From Photobacterium profundum SS9 (GTDB lineage Bacteria > Pseudomonadota > Gammaproteobacteria > Enterobacterales > Vibrionaceae): DNA of 64,000 nucleotides. The notes beneath the pieces are model-generated. The model worked only from the letters and a program-made list of their open reading frames with translations, was not told where the DNA came from and made no database searches. Position numbers and translations under genes: made by a program. Numbering within the stretch: position 1 is the stretch's first letter; each line of letters begins with the position of its first letter. This document shows positions 18,228 through 28,143 of this stretch, piece by piece. The stretch spans positions 819,663 through 883,662 of the forward strand of contig NC_006371.1 in assembly GCF_000196255.1 (NCBI RefSeq), read 5' to 3'.

Positions 18228-19364
18228 TTATTTTTTGAACTCAGCTGATTTTATTGAATACTTGATCGATTCTTCGGTTTTGGTATCAAAAAAATGCAGC
18301 TTGGTATTGTCGATAACTAAGGTGATCTTTTCATCAATCGCCACATCGGGTTCGCCTGTTCCTAATGTGCCAACAAATAGGTTCATTGGTGCGGCATTGA
18401 AGAACACATTGATAGCATCTCCTAAGTATTCACTGTTCATTGCTGTGGTTTCAAAGCAGCAATCAGGGAAAGCATCGCGATATTTTTTACCAGAACGAAT
18501 GGCACTTGAACGTGCACCTAAAGTGACTGATTTACCGTTATAACCCGCATCATTTAGAATTTGTTGATCGCTCTCATTTAAGGTAATAGTGAAAGATTGA
18601 CAAGTGAATTGACCGCCTTCGTATGTTCCTTCAATCAAGTTCATTGATGGCATGCCCATGAAAGTCGCCACAAAGCAGTTTTTAGGGTTGGTAAATAGTT
18701 CTTTTGGAGAGCCAATTTGTTGAATTTCACCCATCGACATTAATACGATGCGATCTGCCATAGTCATTGCTTCAACTTGGTCATGCGTTACGTAAATTGT
18801 GATCGCACCTTTGTCTTTGTGCATACGAGAGATTTCAGTACGAGTAGTGGTACGTAATTTCGCATCTAAGTTACTTAATGGTTCATCCATCAAATACAAT
18901 TTTGGCGTACGAACCATTGCACGGCCAAGAGCAACACGCTGACGCTGCCCACCAGAGAGTTCTTTCGGTTTACGCTCAAGGTATTCGGTTAAGAAAAGAT
19001 CTTCAGAGATATTATCAACCGACGCTTTAATCTCATTGCCTGGATAATTACGTAGCTTTAAGCCATAACCAATGTTGTCACGAACTGACATGTGCGGGTA
19101 AAGCGCATAGCTCTGGAAAACCATCGCAATATCACGATCTTTTGAACTGACGTCATTCACGACTTCGCCATTAATAAGGAACTCGCCATCGGTGATGTCT
19201 TCTAGTCCTGCAATCATGCGCAAAGTGGTGGATTTGCCACAGCCTGATGGGCCGACAAGGACAATAAATTCACCGTCTTCAATGTCTAAATTGAAATCAC
19301 GTACCGAGCACGTATCAGAATTCGGGTATTTTTTGTTGATGTTTCTTAATGAAATCTTGCTCAT
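18228..19364 (-). CDS. CUT1 sugar ABC transporter ATPase (UgpC/MsmK/MalK type)
   Basis: This 378-residue nucleotide-binding subunit powers a maltose-type importer. Walker A is GPSGCGKST, the Q-loop is [12 protein letters not shown], the signature is [14 protein letters not shown], Walker B is [16 protein letters not shown] and the switch His is in [16 protein letters not shown]. The C-terminal OB-type (TOBE) domain after residue 240 is shorter and more divergent than in MalK. Its ATG overlaps the stop of the adjacent permease gene by one base. There is no sign that MalT interaction is retained. The sugar cannot be deduced. Confidence 0.9.
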   Translation of the reverse strand: MSKISLRNINKKYPNSDTCSVRDFNLDIEDGEFIVLVGPSGCGKSTTLRMIAGLEDITDGEFLINGEVVNDVSSKDRDIAMVFQSYALYPHMSVRDNIGYGLKLRNYPGNEIKASVDNISEDLFLTEYLERKPKELSGGQRQRVALGRAMVRTPKLYLMDEPLSNLDAKLRTTTRTEISRMHKDKGAITIYVTHDQVEAMTMADRIVLMSMGEIQQIGSPKELFTNPKNCFVATFMGMPSMNLIEGTYEGGQFTCQSFTITLNESDQQILNDAGYNGKSVTLGARSSAIRSGKKYRDAFPDCCFETTAMNSEYLGDAINVFFNAAPMNLFVGTLGTGEPDVAIDEKITLVIDNTKLHFFDTKTEESIKYSIKSAEFKK

Positions 19365-20278
19365 TAGCCTTTTACTCCACCAGACGTTAAGCCGCCCACG
19401 ATATAATCTTGAAATTTATAGAACACAATGACAGGTGGAATTGCTGCTAAGACCGCTCCTGCTGCGAATACGTTATAGCTAGACTCTTTGATGTTGTTGA
19501 TGAGTCCCATTAGGCCTACAGCCAGTGTTTTCGCTTCTGAATTCATGCTGGCGATAAGGAATTTGGGCATGATGATGTCGCCAATAGGGCCTAAGAAACA
19601 GAAGATGGCGATAACCATGATCATCGGTTTAACCAGTGGCAGTAATATCTCTTTAAAGATCTGCATTTGGGTTGCGCCATCAATTTTAGCTGACTCGTCT
19701 AACGCACGAGGGATCGAATCGTAATACCCCTTCATTAAAATCGTATTCATTGTGATGCCACCCGTGGTGTAGATGAGGATCATAAAGATATACGTATAAA
19801 GCGTGGCATTTGAAGAGCTGTAAATGCCGATAGAGTTTGCAATTGCGTACAGGGCAATTAAGCCACTGCCAGATGGGATAATCTGAATGATTAACAGCGA
19901 TATCAACGCACTTTTTCGTGATTGATAACGATAACGGGAATAAACAAAGCCAGAAATCGTAACAATAACAGTAGAGAGCACCATGGTGATAACCGAAACA
20001 AGGAAGGTGTTTCGATACCAACTTAAATAAGGCGTTTTAGTAAAAAGCTGAACAAAGTTCTCGGTCAAACTGAAATTCTCTGGGAAAAATGAGGTTGAAT
20101 ACAGTGAATTACTCACATTAAACGCACTCATTAATGTGACTAAGATCGGGTAAAGAATGACGATCACCATTGAAATAAGAAACGCGTAGCTAAACATTAG
20201 CCCTATATTTTTGGTGATAAAATGACGATTTAGGCGTTTCGCTTTGACTGGGCGCTCTAAACGGATAGCGTTGTCCAT
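19364..20278 (-). CDS. CUT1 sugar ABC transporter permease (MalG type)
   Basis: This 304-residue inner-membrane permease has about six helices. The conserved cytoplasmic EAA loop reads [31 protein letters not shown] (residues about 180-210) and contacts the ATPase. The first helix is near residues 30-52. It lies between the MalF-type permease and the ATPase with minimal overlaps, so the three genes are translated together. Sugar specificity cannot be read. Confidence 0.88.
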   Translation of the reverse strand: MDNAIRLERPVKAKRLNRHFITKNIGLMFSYAFLISMVIVILYPILVTLMSAFNVSNSLYSTSFFPENFSLTENFVQLFTKTPYLSWYRNTFLVSVITMVLSTVIVTISGFVYSRYRYQSRKSALISLLIIQIIPSGSGLIALYAIANSIGIYSSSNATLYTYIFMILIYTTGGITMNTILMKGYYDSIPRALDESAKIDGATQMQIFKEILLPLVKPMIMVIAIFCFLGPIGDIIMPKFLIASMNSEAKTLAVGLMGLINNIKESSYNVFAAGAVLAAIPPVIVFYKFQDYIVGGLTSGGVKG

Positions 20279-21576
20279 TACATAACCTCCTCATTTTTAA
20301 AGGCACCTGCTTTTAACCAGGAATACAAGACCACCGCACCGACAATCGTACTGGTAATTAAGGTATACACAGCGGCTTCGTTGTATTTGGCGTCCATCAT
20401 CAAACGGAAACCAAGGGATGAAATGGTATCGAGTGGTTTATAAATCGACCCCACGGTTTGTACCGTTGCTTCACCCAACATATAAACGATGGTGACGTTA
20501 TTAAAGTTGAAGGTAAATTGAGTAATAAAAACTGGAGCCACACTGATTAATATTAAAGGCAAAGTGATGTCGAAGAAGTTTGTCCATGCATTACCGCCAT
20601 CAATGGCACTGGCTTCATAAAGATCGTCTGGAATGGTTTGTAATACGCCTGTGACTAAGATAAAGACGTAAGGAAACCCAAGCCACGCTTGTATTAAAAT
20701 GATCGTTATCTTGGCGTAATCGACATTAAGGAAGAAGCCAATTGCGGTACTGACATCGTATTCATTACCCGTGAAAAATGGGATAACCATGGTGTTCATT
20801 CCGCCAATTTTCGAGAAGAAAAGTTGGAAGACTAAAATGGTTAAGAAAGCAGGAACGGCCCAAGGCAAGATGTACACGGTACGGAAGAATTTTTTTCCTC
20901 TGATGTGTTTATTGTTTGCCACAACCGCAAGCACAGTGCCTAAAACAATGGTCAGTGCTGAGGCACAAAATGTCCATGTTAACGTCCAAGTGAGTGTTTC
21001 TTGAAAGGCAGCTGCGGTGCGTTCGTTGGTAAATAGGCGTTCAAAGTTAGTGAAGCCTTTCCATTCAATAAGGAATGCAGGGGGAAGTACAGGGCGTTTG
21101 TAGTTAGTAAATGCAACGATAATAGAGACAATTGCAGGTAAAAGAGCAAAAATAAACAATAAAATAAATTTAGGTGCCGTGATTAAGTTTGGAACAATTT
21201 CGTGTGATAGGCCACGAACTTTCTCGGTAAATGTAATGGCAAAACCAGTTTCTTCTATTTGGCGCTTTACATCTTTAGCATCACGAGCAAACGCGTAGTG
21301 AAGGACTAAAAAAACCAGAATCATCATGGCGCCAACGGTTGAACCGACCATGATCAGAAAAGAATCATCAACAAAACGCTCAGCACCAATGGTGATTTTT
21401 CCATTTGGTTGCTCGACAGCTAATAGGCGGAAGTTCGGAAGGGTGAATTGAATAAATACCAATATCTCTAAAGCCAGTATCGAAAATCCAAATAGGGCTT
21501 CTCGCATTCGACGGAGTAGGAGATGTCCACTGCCGGGAATAACTATAGAGAGCCAGAATACAAATTGTTGACTCAT
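20278..21576 (-). CDS. CUT1 sugar ABC transporter permease (MalF type) with N-terminal extension
   Basis: This 432-residue permease has the BPD_transp_1 core in its second half. The EAA loop is DDLYEASAIDGGNAWTNFFD near residue 315. The first 130 residues contain extra hydrophobic helices (residues about 2-50 and 70-95) before a helix at 135-160, giving a larger N-terminal part than a minimal CUT1 permease. This recalls MalF, which also has extra N-terminal helices, but without its large periplasmic loop. It is followed by the MalG-type permease with a one-base junction. Confidence 0.87.
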   Translation of the reverse strand: MSQQFVFWLSIVIPGSGHLLLRRMREALFGFSILALEILVFIQFTLPNFRLLAVEQPNGKITIGAERFVDDSFLIMVGSTVGAMMILVFLVLHYAFARDAKDVKRQIEETGFAITFTEKVRGLSHEIVPNLITAPKFILLFIFALLPAIVSIIVAFTNYKRPVLPPAFLIEWKGFTNFERLFTNERTAAAFQETLTWTLTWTFCASALTIVLGTVLAVVANNKHIRGKKFFRTVYILPWAVPAFLTILVFQLFFSKIGGMNTMVIPFFTGNEYDVSTAIGFFLNVDYAKITIILIQAWLGFPYVFILVTGVLQTIPDDLYEASAIDGGNAWTNFFDITLPLILISVAPVFITQFTFNFNNVTIVYMLGEATVQTVGSIYKPLDTISSLGFRLMMDAKYNEAAVYTLITSTIVGAVVLYSWLKAGAFKNEEVM

Positions 21577-21631
21577 GTAAATAACCTACTTATTTATTAG
21601 TGTTGTGTAGATATGTCACGTTATTTGTGTT

Positions 21632-21662
21632 GCACGATGCCTTAATGTCGTTGGCATCGTGC
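21632..21662. promoter_or_regulatory. Intercistronic hairpin between binding-protein and permease genes
   Basis: GCACGATGCC (21632-21641) and GGCATCGTGC (21653-21662) form a perfect 10-bp stem. It lies between the substrate-binding protein gene and the MalF-type gene on the minus strand. Such hairpins usually protect the upstream mRNA and make binding protein more abundant than permease. Confidence 0.7.
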
Positions 21663-21691
21663 GGGTCATAGAAAGGGAGTATTAACGTTGA

Positions 21692-22825
21692 TTACATGTC
21701 TTCAATATCGATTTCGATAGTATCAACCGCTGCATCTAATACTGCTTTCACATCTTGTCCTTGTGCTATTTGAGCAAGAGCTGTTTTCATTGGGCCCCAC
21801 ACTTTCATGAACTCAGGAATGCTTGGCATAGGTTGACCAATGTTCGTCGCATCGAAAATGGCTTTGTGCAATGACCCTTCTTTGTAGCTTATAGATAGGC
21901 TAGGCGAGACTTCGCGTGTATCTACGTACCATTTTTGTGCATTTTCAGGCGTTGCTAGGAATTTAAGAAAGGCACTAGCGCCTTCTTTGTTATCACTGTA
22001 ACCATTGACGGTCATCCCTTTTGTCCCTGTAAGGGCTTTGTATGGATGGCTGCCATCCCAGCTTGGGATTGGTGCTGCGCCAACGTTAATACCGGCTTTT
22101 TCAATATCAGCAATCGCCCACGGTCCGTTGATGATCGCTTTTAGTTTTCCTTCCATGAAATATTTCATCATGATGTCGTAAGCAACAGTGTCATCTTGCA
22201 TTAATGTCCAGTGACTAACACCACTGTCGTATAGCCCTTGAGCCGCTACACCTGCTTTGATTGAATCAGCCGTATTTAAACCAATGTCTTGAGGGTTGTT
22301 GTCTTTGAATATGTAGCCGCCGTTGGTCATAAACAGACCACCCGCAAAGTAGAAATCAGTAAATTTTGCAGCCCAATCTGAAGGTGGGATTTCTTTCAAT
22401 GTTTTTGGTGCTTCTTTCACCATATCTTTGTTGTAAAGAAATAGGGTCGTGTCTGTAGACATTGGCACCATATACGTTTTGCCGTTGTACGTTGCGGCGT
22501 TAGTTGCGGCATCGGTAAAGCCGTTAATGGTGAAATTGGTTGAAGTAATTAAATGTTGATCGGCTAATTCACCAATACGGTCATTCGGGATCATGAAAAT
22601 ATCAGCAATGTTGCCTTTTTGAGTTGGCAATGCACTCAATAGGTCAAACATACTTGTCGCGGCGACTTCAACCTTAAAGTCTTTACCTTTGTTGAATTGT
22701 TCTGCCAATTCGGTGAAGTAAGGTACGTAGCTTTTTTCTACACCGACTACAATATTCTCTGCTGCCATTGCCGTATTGCTTAATAGTAAGGCGGTTGAAA
22801 TGGCAAGCGATATTTTCTTAATCAT
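21692..22825 (-). CDS. CUT1 extracellular sugar-binding protein (MalE-like)
   Basis: This 377-residue periplasmic solute-binding protein has a clear signal peptide (residues 1-21, MKK-type, ending NTAMA). It shows the family-1 binding-protein pattern: YKGK-like NGKTYMVPMSTDTTLFLYNKDM, GKLKAIINGPWAIADIEKAG and TGTKGMTVNGYSDNKEGASAFLKFL. It captures an oligosaccharide or sugar and delivers it to the two permeases. RBS AGGAG lies upstream (reverse strand). It is the first gene of the operon. The ligand is not evident. Confidence 0.88.
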   Translation of the reverse strand: MIKKISLAISTALLLSNTAMAAENIVVGVEKSYVPYFTELAEQFNKGKDFKVEVAATSMFDLLSALPTQKGNIADIFMIPNDRIGELADQHLITSTNFTINGFTDAATNAATYNGKTYMVPMSTDTTLFLYNKDMVKEAPKTLKEIPPSDWAAKFTDFYFAGGLFMTNGGYIFKDNNPQDIGLNTADSIKAGVAAQGLYDSGVSHWTLMQDDTVAYDIMMKYFMEGKLKAIINGPWAIADIEKAGINVGAAPIPSWDGSHPYKALTGTKGMTVNGYSDNKEGASAFLKFLATPENAQKWYVDTREVSPSLSISYKEGSLHKAIFDATNIGQPMPSIPEFMKVWGPMKTALAQIAQGQDVKAVLDAAVDTIEIDIEDM

Positions 22826-23651
22826 TTAGTTTCTCCTGAAAGGGATAAAGAGTTTTGAGCCGATAAAATCACGTTGGTATAATTCGATGGTATCAACAGC
22901 TTATGCTTTTTATTAAGCGGTCTCTTAGAGTGCTTCCTGCGATACATGTTTGCCTGTTTATAAAGCTAACGTTTATGGGGGTATCATAGGGCGTTGGTGG
23001 TATTGGGTGAAATGCAATTTATAACGGTTAGCCATAGAAAAAATGCATATCACATAGATAAATGTTATCTACAGCAATGATATCCAAGGTATTCAGTATC
23101 TTTGATAGGTTAAAAACGTGATGCCAATGGCAAAATGTATTGGTGATAGTGAGGGGGGAGAGCATCATGAATGAGGCTGGTGCTCGTATATTCGTAAAGA
23201 GCAATTTGTAATAAAAATACATCATGAGTCGCTTATATTTTAAAAGTGGCTCGTCGTGATGTTTGTAAATTCTGGCTGAACCTCTATTTTTTCAGTGCAA
23301 CAATGTAATACTCACCAATAAATAAGAACTAGCTCATAGTTCATAATATTCCCACCAGTTAGTAATGACTATTCCCTCAATTAATTTTTATAGCCTAGAT
23401 AATTACAAGGTTAAATGTTGCCAGAATGTGCGCGGTATGATCTTTTATTGTTTAATTTGGTGTTAATTATTTTGTTTAAATTACGTAACTGTTTCGGCTT
23501 TACAATTAATTAACTTGGTGGATTTGCCGTGGTTACATTATTGTGCGTACATCACATTATGAGAGTGACTTTAGGTTTGTTATCAATGTATGCCTCATAT
23601 TCTTCTCATCGAATATCCAATACCCTAAACACATAATTAAGGATTGAAACG
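22826..23651. other. 826-bp divergent intergenic region between two sugar ABC operons
   Basis: This region separates the minus-strand CUT1 operon and the plus-strand CUT2 operon and must hold both promoters. I see no convincing gene; a 65-codon minus ORF at 23028-23225 lacks a good start and coding character. A TGTGC-GTACA-TCACA sequence near 23541-23556 resembles a CRP site but is one base too short in the spacer. No regulator gene lies next to either operon. Confidence 0.5.
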
Positions 23652-24626
23652 ATGAAGAAGGTCTTGTTCAAAGTTGCTGCTCTTACACTGGCTCTTGCTA
23701 CTGCTGGTGTTCAGGCGAAAGACTATGAAATTGTGAACGTCGTGAAAGTATCAGGTATCCCTTGGTTTAACCAAATGAACAAGGGTATTGAGCAGGCAGC
23801 TACTGATTTTGGTGTTAATGCCCGTCAGTTAGGCCCATCGACTCCCGATCCCGCTCAGCAGGTGAAGATCATTGAAGATCTGATTGCTAAAGGGGTAGAC
23901 GCTATAACCGTTGTTCCTAATGATGTAACGGTATTAGAACCTGTATTTAAGAAAGCGCGTGAGAAGGGCATTATTGTACTGACTCACGAATCTCCAGATG
24001 GTCACAGTGCCGATTGGGATATCGAAACCATTGATAATCAAGCTTATGCGAAAGCAACAATGGATGAGCTTGCGAAAAATATGGGCAAGAAAGGGGGTTA
24101 TGTTGTTTACGTTGGCTCATTAACCGTCCCACTGCATAACAACTGGGCCAATCTAGCGATTGATTACCAAAAAATGGCTTACCCAGACATGTATGAAGTG
24201 ACAAGTCGTATGCCTGTAGCAGAAAGTATTGACGCTTCGTATGCTGCAACAAATGACTTAATGAAAGCACACCCAGACATGACGGGTATTGTTTCTTATG
24301 GCTCACTTGGTGCCATTGGAGCTGGTGAGGCAATTAAGAAGAAACGCGCTAAGAATAAAATGAGTACTGTGGGCATTATGATGCCAAGCCAAGCGGCACC
24401 GTACTTGATGCGTGGTGAAATTGATAAAGGTTTCTTATGGAATCCGGCCGACGCAGGTTATGCGATGGTTGCCGTAGCTAAATTAATGCTGGACGGTCAA
24501 AAAGTGGTTGATGGTGTGACCGTTGATAACCTTGGCGTCGCAGAGATCGATCAAGAAAACCGTGTGATTAAGTTTAACAAAATCCTCGTTGTGGACAAGT
24601 CAAACGCTCGCGACCTTGGTTTCTAA
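23652..24626 (+). CDS. CUT2 periplasmic sugar-binding protein (RbsB/LsrB-like)
   Basis: This 324-residue periplasmic protein has a signal peptide (residues 1-22, ending GVQA). It has the type-1 binding-protein fold of ribose, rhamnose and AI-2 receptors: VKVSGIPWFNQMNKGIEQAA, PTPDPAQQ-like STPDPAQQVKIIEDLIAKG, GVDAITVVPND and IVLTHESPD. The pattern is close to LsrB/RhaS receptors. A signal by autoinducer AI-2 is possible, but the downstream D-ribulokinase-like enzyme points to a pentulose or pentitol. It is the first gene of a five-gene operon. Confidence 0.87.
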   Translation: MKKVLFKVAALTLALATAGVQAKDYEIVNVVKVSGIPWFNQMNKGIEQAATDFGVNARQLGPSTPDPAQQVKIIEDLIAKGVDAITVVPNDVTVLEPVFKKAREKGIIVLTHESPDGHSADWDIETIDNQAYAKATMDELAKNMGKKGGYVVYVGSLTVPLHNNWANLAIDYQKMAYPDMYEVTSRMPVAESIDASYAATNDLMKAHPDMTGIVSYGSLGAIGAGEAIKKKRAKNKMSTVGIMMPSQAAPYLMRGEIDKGFLWNPADAGYAMVAVAKLMLDGQKVVDGVTVDNLGVAEIDQENRVIKFNKILVVDKSNARDLGF

Positions 24627-24649
24627 TTACACTATTAATATTTTGTTCT

Positions 24650-24668
24650 GGGCAGTGCAATGCTGCCC
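24650..24668 (+). promoter_or_regulatory. Intercistronic hairpin after the CUT2 binding-protein gene
   Basis: GGGCAG and CTGCCC pair around a 7-base loop, between the binding-protein stop and the ATPase start. No T-run follows, so it is more likely an mRNA-stabilising or partial-attenuation hairpin than a full terminator. Confidence 0.5.
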
Positions 24669-24686
24669 TTTAGCTGGAAACCCATC

Positions 24687-26180
24687 ATGTCAAACGAAGC
24701 ATTTATTACCTTAAAGCGTGTATCCAAGCATTTTGGTTCCGTTAAGGCCCTTGATGGCATCAACTTAACTTTTAATAAAGGTGAAGTGCATTGCTTAGCA
24801 GGGAAAAATGGTTGTGGAAAAAGTACCTTGTTTAAAGTGATTTCTGGGGTACATGCACCTGAAAAAGGTGCAGAGATTGTACTTGATGGGAAAACCTATT
24901 CCCGCTTGAATCCGCAACAATCCATAGAGCATGGGATTCAGGTTATCTATCAAGATTTATCTTTATTTCCTAACCTTACTGTCGCTGAAAATATTGCTGT
25001 GCAAGATCACATGGCATGGACGAAAGGGTTAGTTAAGCAAGCGCGTTTAGATGCGATAGCCAAGGCTGCGATGGATAAAGTGGGGGTATCACTTCCTTTA
25101 ACTAAACGCGTAGAGCAACTTTCTATTGCGGAGTGCCAGTTGGTCGCGATTTGCCGTGCAATGGCGTCTGATGCCAAACTTGTCATTATGGATGAACCGA
25201 CGGCTTCTCTGACTCGCACTGAAGTTAATAGCTTAATTAAGGTGGTTGCAGATTTAAAATCCAAAGGTATCACTGTTGTGTTTGTTAGCCACAAGCTGGA
25301 TGAGGTCATGGAGATTTCTGATCGTATAACGGTTATTCGTGACGGTAAAACCATTGGTACGTATCCAGCAGAAGAAATGAATAGTGATGAATTGGCTTTC
25401 TTAATGACGGGGCAACGTTTTGAGTATTCTCCGTTAGGTGAATATAAACAGCAAGGAGACGTGAAGTTAGAGGTCACTAACCTTACTAAAAAAGGTCAGT
25501 TTAATGATATTAATCTTCAAGTTCGTGCTGGTGAGATTGTCTCTATTACGGGGCTGTTAGGCTCAGGCCGTACTGAGTTATGTTTGGCTTTATTTGGTAT
25601 GACTCGACCAGATAGCGGTCAAATGAAGGTTAATGGCAAACTTGTTGAATTTAGTTCTAACAGAGAAGCGATTGCTCATGGCATTGGTTATGTCTCGGAA
25701 GACAGAATGAGTACCGGATTAGTCATGGAGCAATCCATACAAGACAATACTACAGCGACTGTTCTGTCTCGATTGAAAAAGCCGAATGGTTTTCTTGATC
25801 ATGCAAAAGCGACAAACTTAGTGAAAAGACTCATATCATCGTTATCAATTAAAGTTGCTGATCCTATGTTACCAGTGACCAGTTTGTCGGGCGGTAACGC
25901 TCAGCGAATTTCTATTGCTAAGTGGATTGCGGCTGAGCCTGATGTGTTGATTCTCGACTCTCCAACCGTGGGTGTTGATATTGCGAACAAAGAAAGTATT
26001 TATCAGATAGCGAAAGATCTCGCCTTAAAGGGAATGGCTATCATCATGGTGAGCGATGAAATTCCTGAAGTGTTTTACAACAGCCATCGTGTGATTGTTA
26101 TGAAAGATGGACATTTTTCACATGAATTTCATCCAATAACATCTTCAGAAAAAGAAATCATGGAGGCCGTCAATGCGTGA
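24687..26180 (+). CDS. CUT2 sugar ABC transporter ATPase (RbsA type, two ATPase domains)
   Basis: This 497-residue protein has two fused ABC domains, as in RbsA/LsrA. The first has Walker A GKNGCGKST, the signature region LSIAECQLVAICRAMA, Walker B KLVIMDEPTASLT and switch SHKLDEV. The second has a degenerate Walker A (GLLGSGRTEL), SLSGGNAQRISIAKWIA and DVLILDSPTVGVDIANKE, which is the usual asymmetry in this family. An in-frame ATG at 24660 exists; I chose 24687 (MSNEAFITLKRVSKHFG) because it fits the family start. It follows the binding protein and overlaps the first permease gene. Confidence 0.87.
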   Translation: MSNEAFITLKRVSKHFGSVKALDGINLTFNKGEVHCLAGKNGCGKSTLFKVISGVHAPEKGAEIVLDGKTYSRLNPQQSIEHGIQVIYQDLSLFPNLTVAENIAVQDHMAWTKGLVKQARLDAIAKAAMDKVGVSLPLTKRVEQLSIAECQLVAICRAMASDAKLVIMDEPTASLTRTEVNSLIKVVADLKSKGITVVFVSHKLDEVMEISDRITVIRDGKTIGTYPAEEMNSDELAFLMTGQRFEYSPLGEYKQQGDVKLEVTNLTKKGQFNDINLQVRAGEIVSITGLLGSGRTELCLALFGMTRPDSGQMKVNGKLVEFSSNREAIAHGIGYVSEDRMSTGLVMEQSIQDNTTATVLSRLKKPNGFLDHAKATNLVKRLISSLSIKVADPMLPVTSLSGGNAQRISIAKWIAAEPDVLILDSPTVGVDIANKESIYQIAKDLALKGMAIIMVSDEIPEVFYNSHRVIVMKDGHFSHEFHPITSSEKEIMEAVNA

Positions 26181-27171
26181 TCGTGTGCGTTTTCATTGGG
26201 ATGCTTTAATAAAGCGTCATGAATTTTATCTAGCAGCTCTTATTGGTTTAATGGTTGTTGGGTTAGGAATAAGCTCTGAAGATTTTTTAACACTGGGCAA
26301 TATTTTTGATATGTCTGTGAGTTCTGCCATTTTGGGTATCATGGCTTGTGGGCTTTTTGTTGTACTGATCGCGGGTGGTATTGATATTTCATTTCCAGCC
26401 ACTGCTGCGATAGCGCAGTACGTTATGGCAACGTATGTGTTGTCTATTGGTGGAAACTTCTTTATTGCTTTTCTGATTGCCGCTGTTGTGGGTATGTTGC
26501 TTGGACTTATCAATGCCATATTGGTGTATAAGCTGAAAGTGCCAGCCATTATCATTACGATTTCGACGCTCAATGTATTCTTTGGTTTACTGATTTATTT
26601 TAGTAATGGTGCTTGGTTATACGGTTTCCCAGATTGGTTTATGGATGGGGTTGAGTTGTTTACCTTTGTGGGTAGCGACGGATACGACTATGGCTTATCT
26701 CTTCCAATTATAATGCTTGTCGCTGTCGTTTTATTTACGTCATTTTTAATGTCTAAAACACGTTTAGGTCGTCAGATTTATGCGATGGGCGGTAATGCTG
26801 ATGCTGCGAGTCGAATTGGTATTAATTTATTTGGTATTCACCTGTTTGTTTACGGCTACATGGGGGCATTAGCGGGAATTGCCTCAGTGGTACAAACCCA
26901 AATTACACAGTCAGTTGCACCTAACTCATTAATGGGCTTTGAGCTGACGGTTTTAGCCGCGGTGGTATTAGGCGGAACGAGTATGACAGGGGGGAAAGGC
27001 ACGTTAATAGGGGTTGTTCTTGGTGTGGCGCTGTTAGCCATTTTGAAGAATGGATTAACGCTGCTGGGAGTTCCTTCCTATTGGCATGCGGTTGTCACTG
27101 GTCTCATCATTGTATTCAGCATCAGTATGACTGCTCTGAATGAAAAGAAACAAGCATTGCAGGGGGCGTAA
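26173..27171 (+). CDS. CUT2 sugar ABC transporter permease 1
   Basis: This 332-residue permease of the RbsC/LsrC family has eight to ten hydrophobic helices. Typical family signatures are IAGGIDISFPATAA and VVLGGTSMTGGKGTLIGVVLG. It overlaps the ATPase 3' end by eight bases and abuts the second permease by one base, so the subunits are translationally coupled. It probably forms a heterodimer with the next protein. Specificity is unknown. Confidence 0.88.
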   Translation: MRDRVRFHWDALIKRHEFYLAALIGLMVVGLGISSEDFLTLGNIFDMSVSSAILGIMACGLFVVLIAGGIDISFPATAAIAQYVMATYVLSIGGNFFIAFLIAAVVGMLLGLINAILVYKLKVPAIIITISTLNVFFGLLIYFSNGAWLYGFPDWFMDGVELFTFVGSDGYDYGLSLPIIMLVAVVLFTSFLMSKTRLGRQIYAMGGNADAASRIGINLFGIHLFVYGYMGALAGIASVVQTQITQSVAPNSLMGFELTVLAAVVLGGTSMTGGKGTLIGVVLGVALLAILKNGLTLLGVPSYWHAVVTGLIIVFSISMTALNEKKQALQGA

Positions 27172-28130
27172 TGGATCAGATATTGAACGCATTGAAGCTG
27201 CCAACGGACAGAAATATTCGTTATTTATTAGTCATTTTAGCTAGCATTATGGTCATCATGGCTGTCGCAAGTGGTGATATATTCTTCTCGGTGGCAAATT
27301 TACAATCTATGTCGTCACAAATGCCATTATTGGGAATGCTAGCGCTCGCCATGGCTGTGTGCATGCTTACTGGTGGTATTAATCTCTCCATTATAGCAAC
27401 GACCAATGCGTGCAGTTTAGTTATGGCAAGCATTATCACGATGGCCCCCGATAATGGAATGGTACTGTTATTAGCATTGGTGGCTGGTTTAGTTACTGCG
27501 ATTGTGATTGGTTTACTCAACGGGGCTTTAATTGCTTATGTCGGTGTTTCCCCAATATTAGCAACACTCGGAATGATGACATTAATTAATGGCCTAAACG
27601 TATTGATTTCTGGTGGCAGTGTTATGTCAGGCTTTCCAGAATCATTATTAGTAATAGGTAATGGCGCAGTATTGGGTATTCCAATGCCACTCATCCTCTT
27701 CGTGTTTTTTGCTATTGGTCTGTGGGGATTACTCGAGCACACCAGCCTTGGTCGCACTATTTACTTGATGGGCTCAAACGAGAAGGCAGCTCGATTCTCT
27801 GGTATCAACACACAAAAAGCGGTTCTTTATGTGTATGCGATCTCATCAATTCTTTGCTGGGTTGCTGCACTGATTATGATGGCGAAATTTAACTCGGCCA
27901 AAGCAGGCTATGGGGAATCCTATTTATTGATAGCCATCTTAGCATCAGTGTTAGGGGGTATTAATCCAGACGGCGGTTTTGGTCGAATTATTGGTATTGG
28001 CTTGGCATTGATTGTATTACAAACGTTAGAAAGCGGTCTGAACTTATTAGGCGTCAGCAGTTATCTAACGATGGCTCTTTGGGGTGGCATTTTAATTCTA
28101 TTCATTACCCTACAAAAACGTAAAGCTTAG
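27171..28130 (+). CDS. CUT2 sugar ABC transporter permease 2
   Basis: This 319-residue paralogue of the preceding permease (RbsC/LsrD family) has helices throughout and the signatures LTGGINLSIIATTNACS and ASVLGGINPDGGFGRIIGIGLAL. The presence of two distinct permease genes, as in lsr and rhamnose transporters, argues against a simple RbsC homodimer. Its start shares one base with the preceding stop (TAATGG). The kinase gene follows 13 bp later after GGAGAG. Confidence 0.88.
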   Translation: MDQILNALKLPTDRNIRYLLVILASIMVIMAVASGDIFFSVANLQSMSSQMPLLGMLALAMAVCMLTGGINLSIIATTNACSLVMASIITMAPDNGMVLLLALVAGLVTAIVIGLLNGALIAYVGVSPILATLGMMTLINGLNVLISGGSVMSGFPESLLVIGNGAVLGIPMPLILFVFFAIGLWGLLEHTSLGRTIYLMGSNEKAARFSGINTQKAVLYVYAISSILCWVAALIMMAKFNSAKAGYGESYLLIAILASVLGGINPDGGFGRIIGIGLALIVLQTLESGLNLLGVSSYLTMALWGGILILFITLQKRKA

Positions 28131-28143
28131 TGGAGAGAGCAAA

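Noticed and set aside
18235..18543. 102-codon plus frame over the CUT1 ATPase gene
   Set aside because: It is fully antisense to a well-supported ABC gene and has no family motifs.
23028..23225. 65-codon minus frame in the ABC intergenic region
   Set aside because: No ribosome site, unusual composition, and the region is expected to hold the promoters of two divergent operons.
23541..23556. TGTGC...TCACA as a CRP site
   Set aside because: The spacer between half-sites is five bases instead of six and one half-site is imperfect; position alone is not enough.
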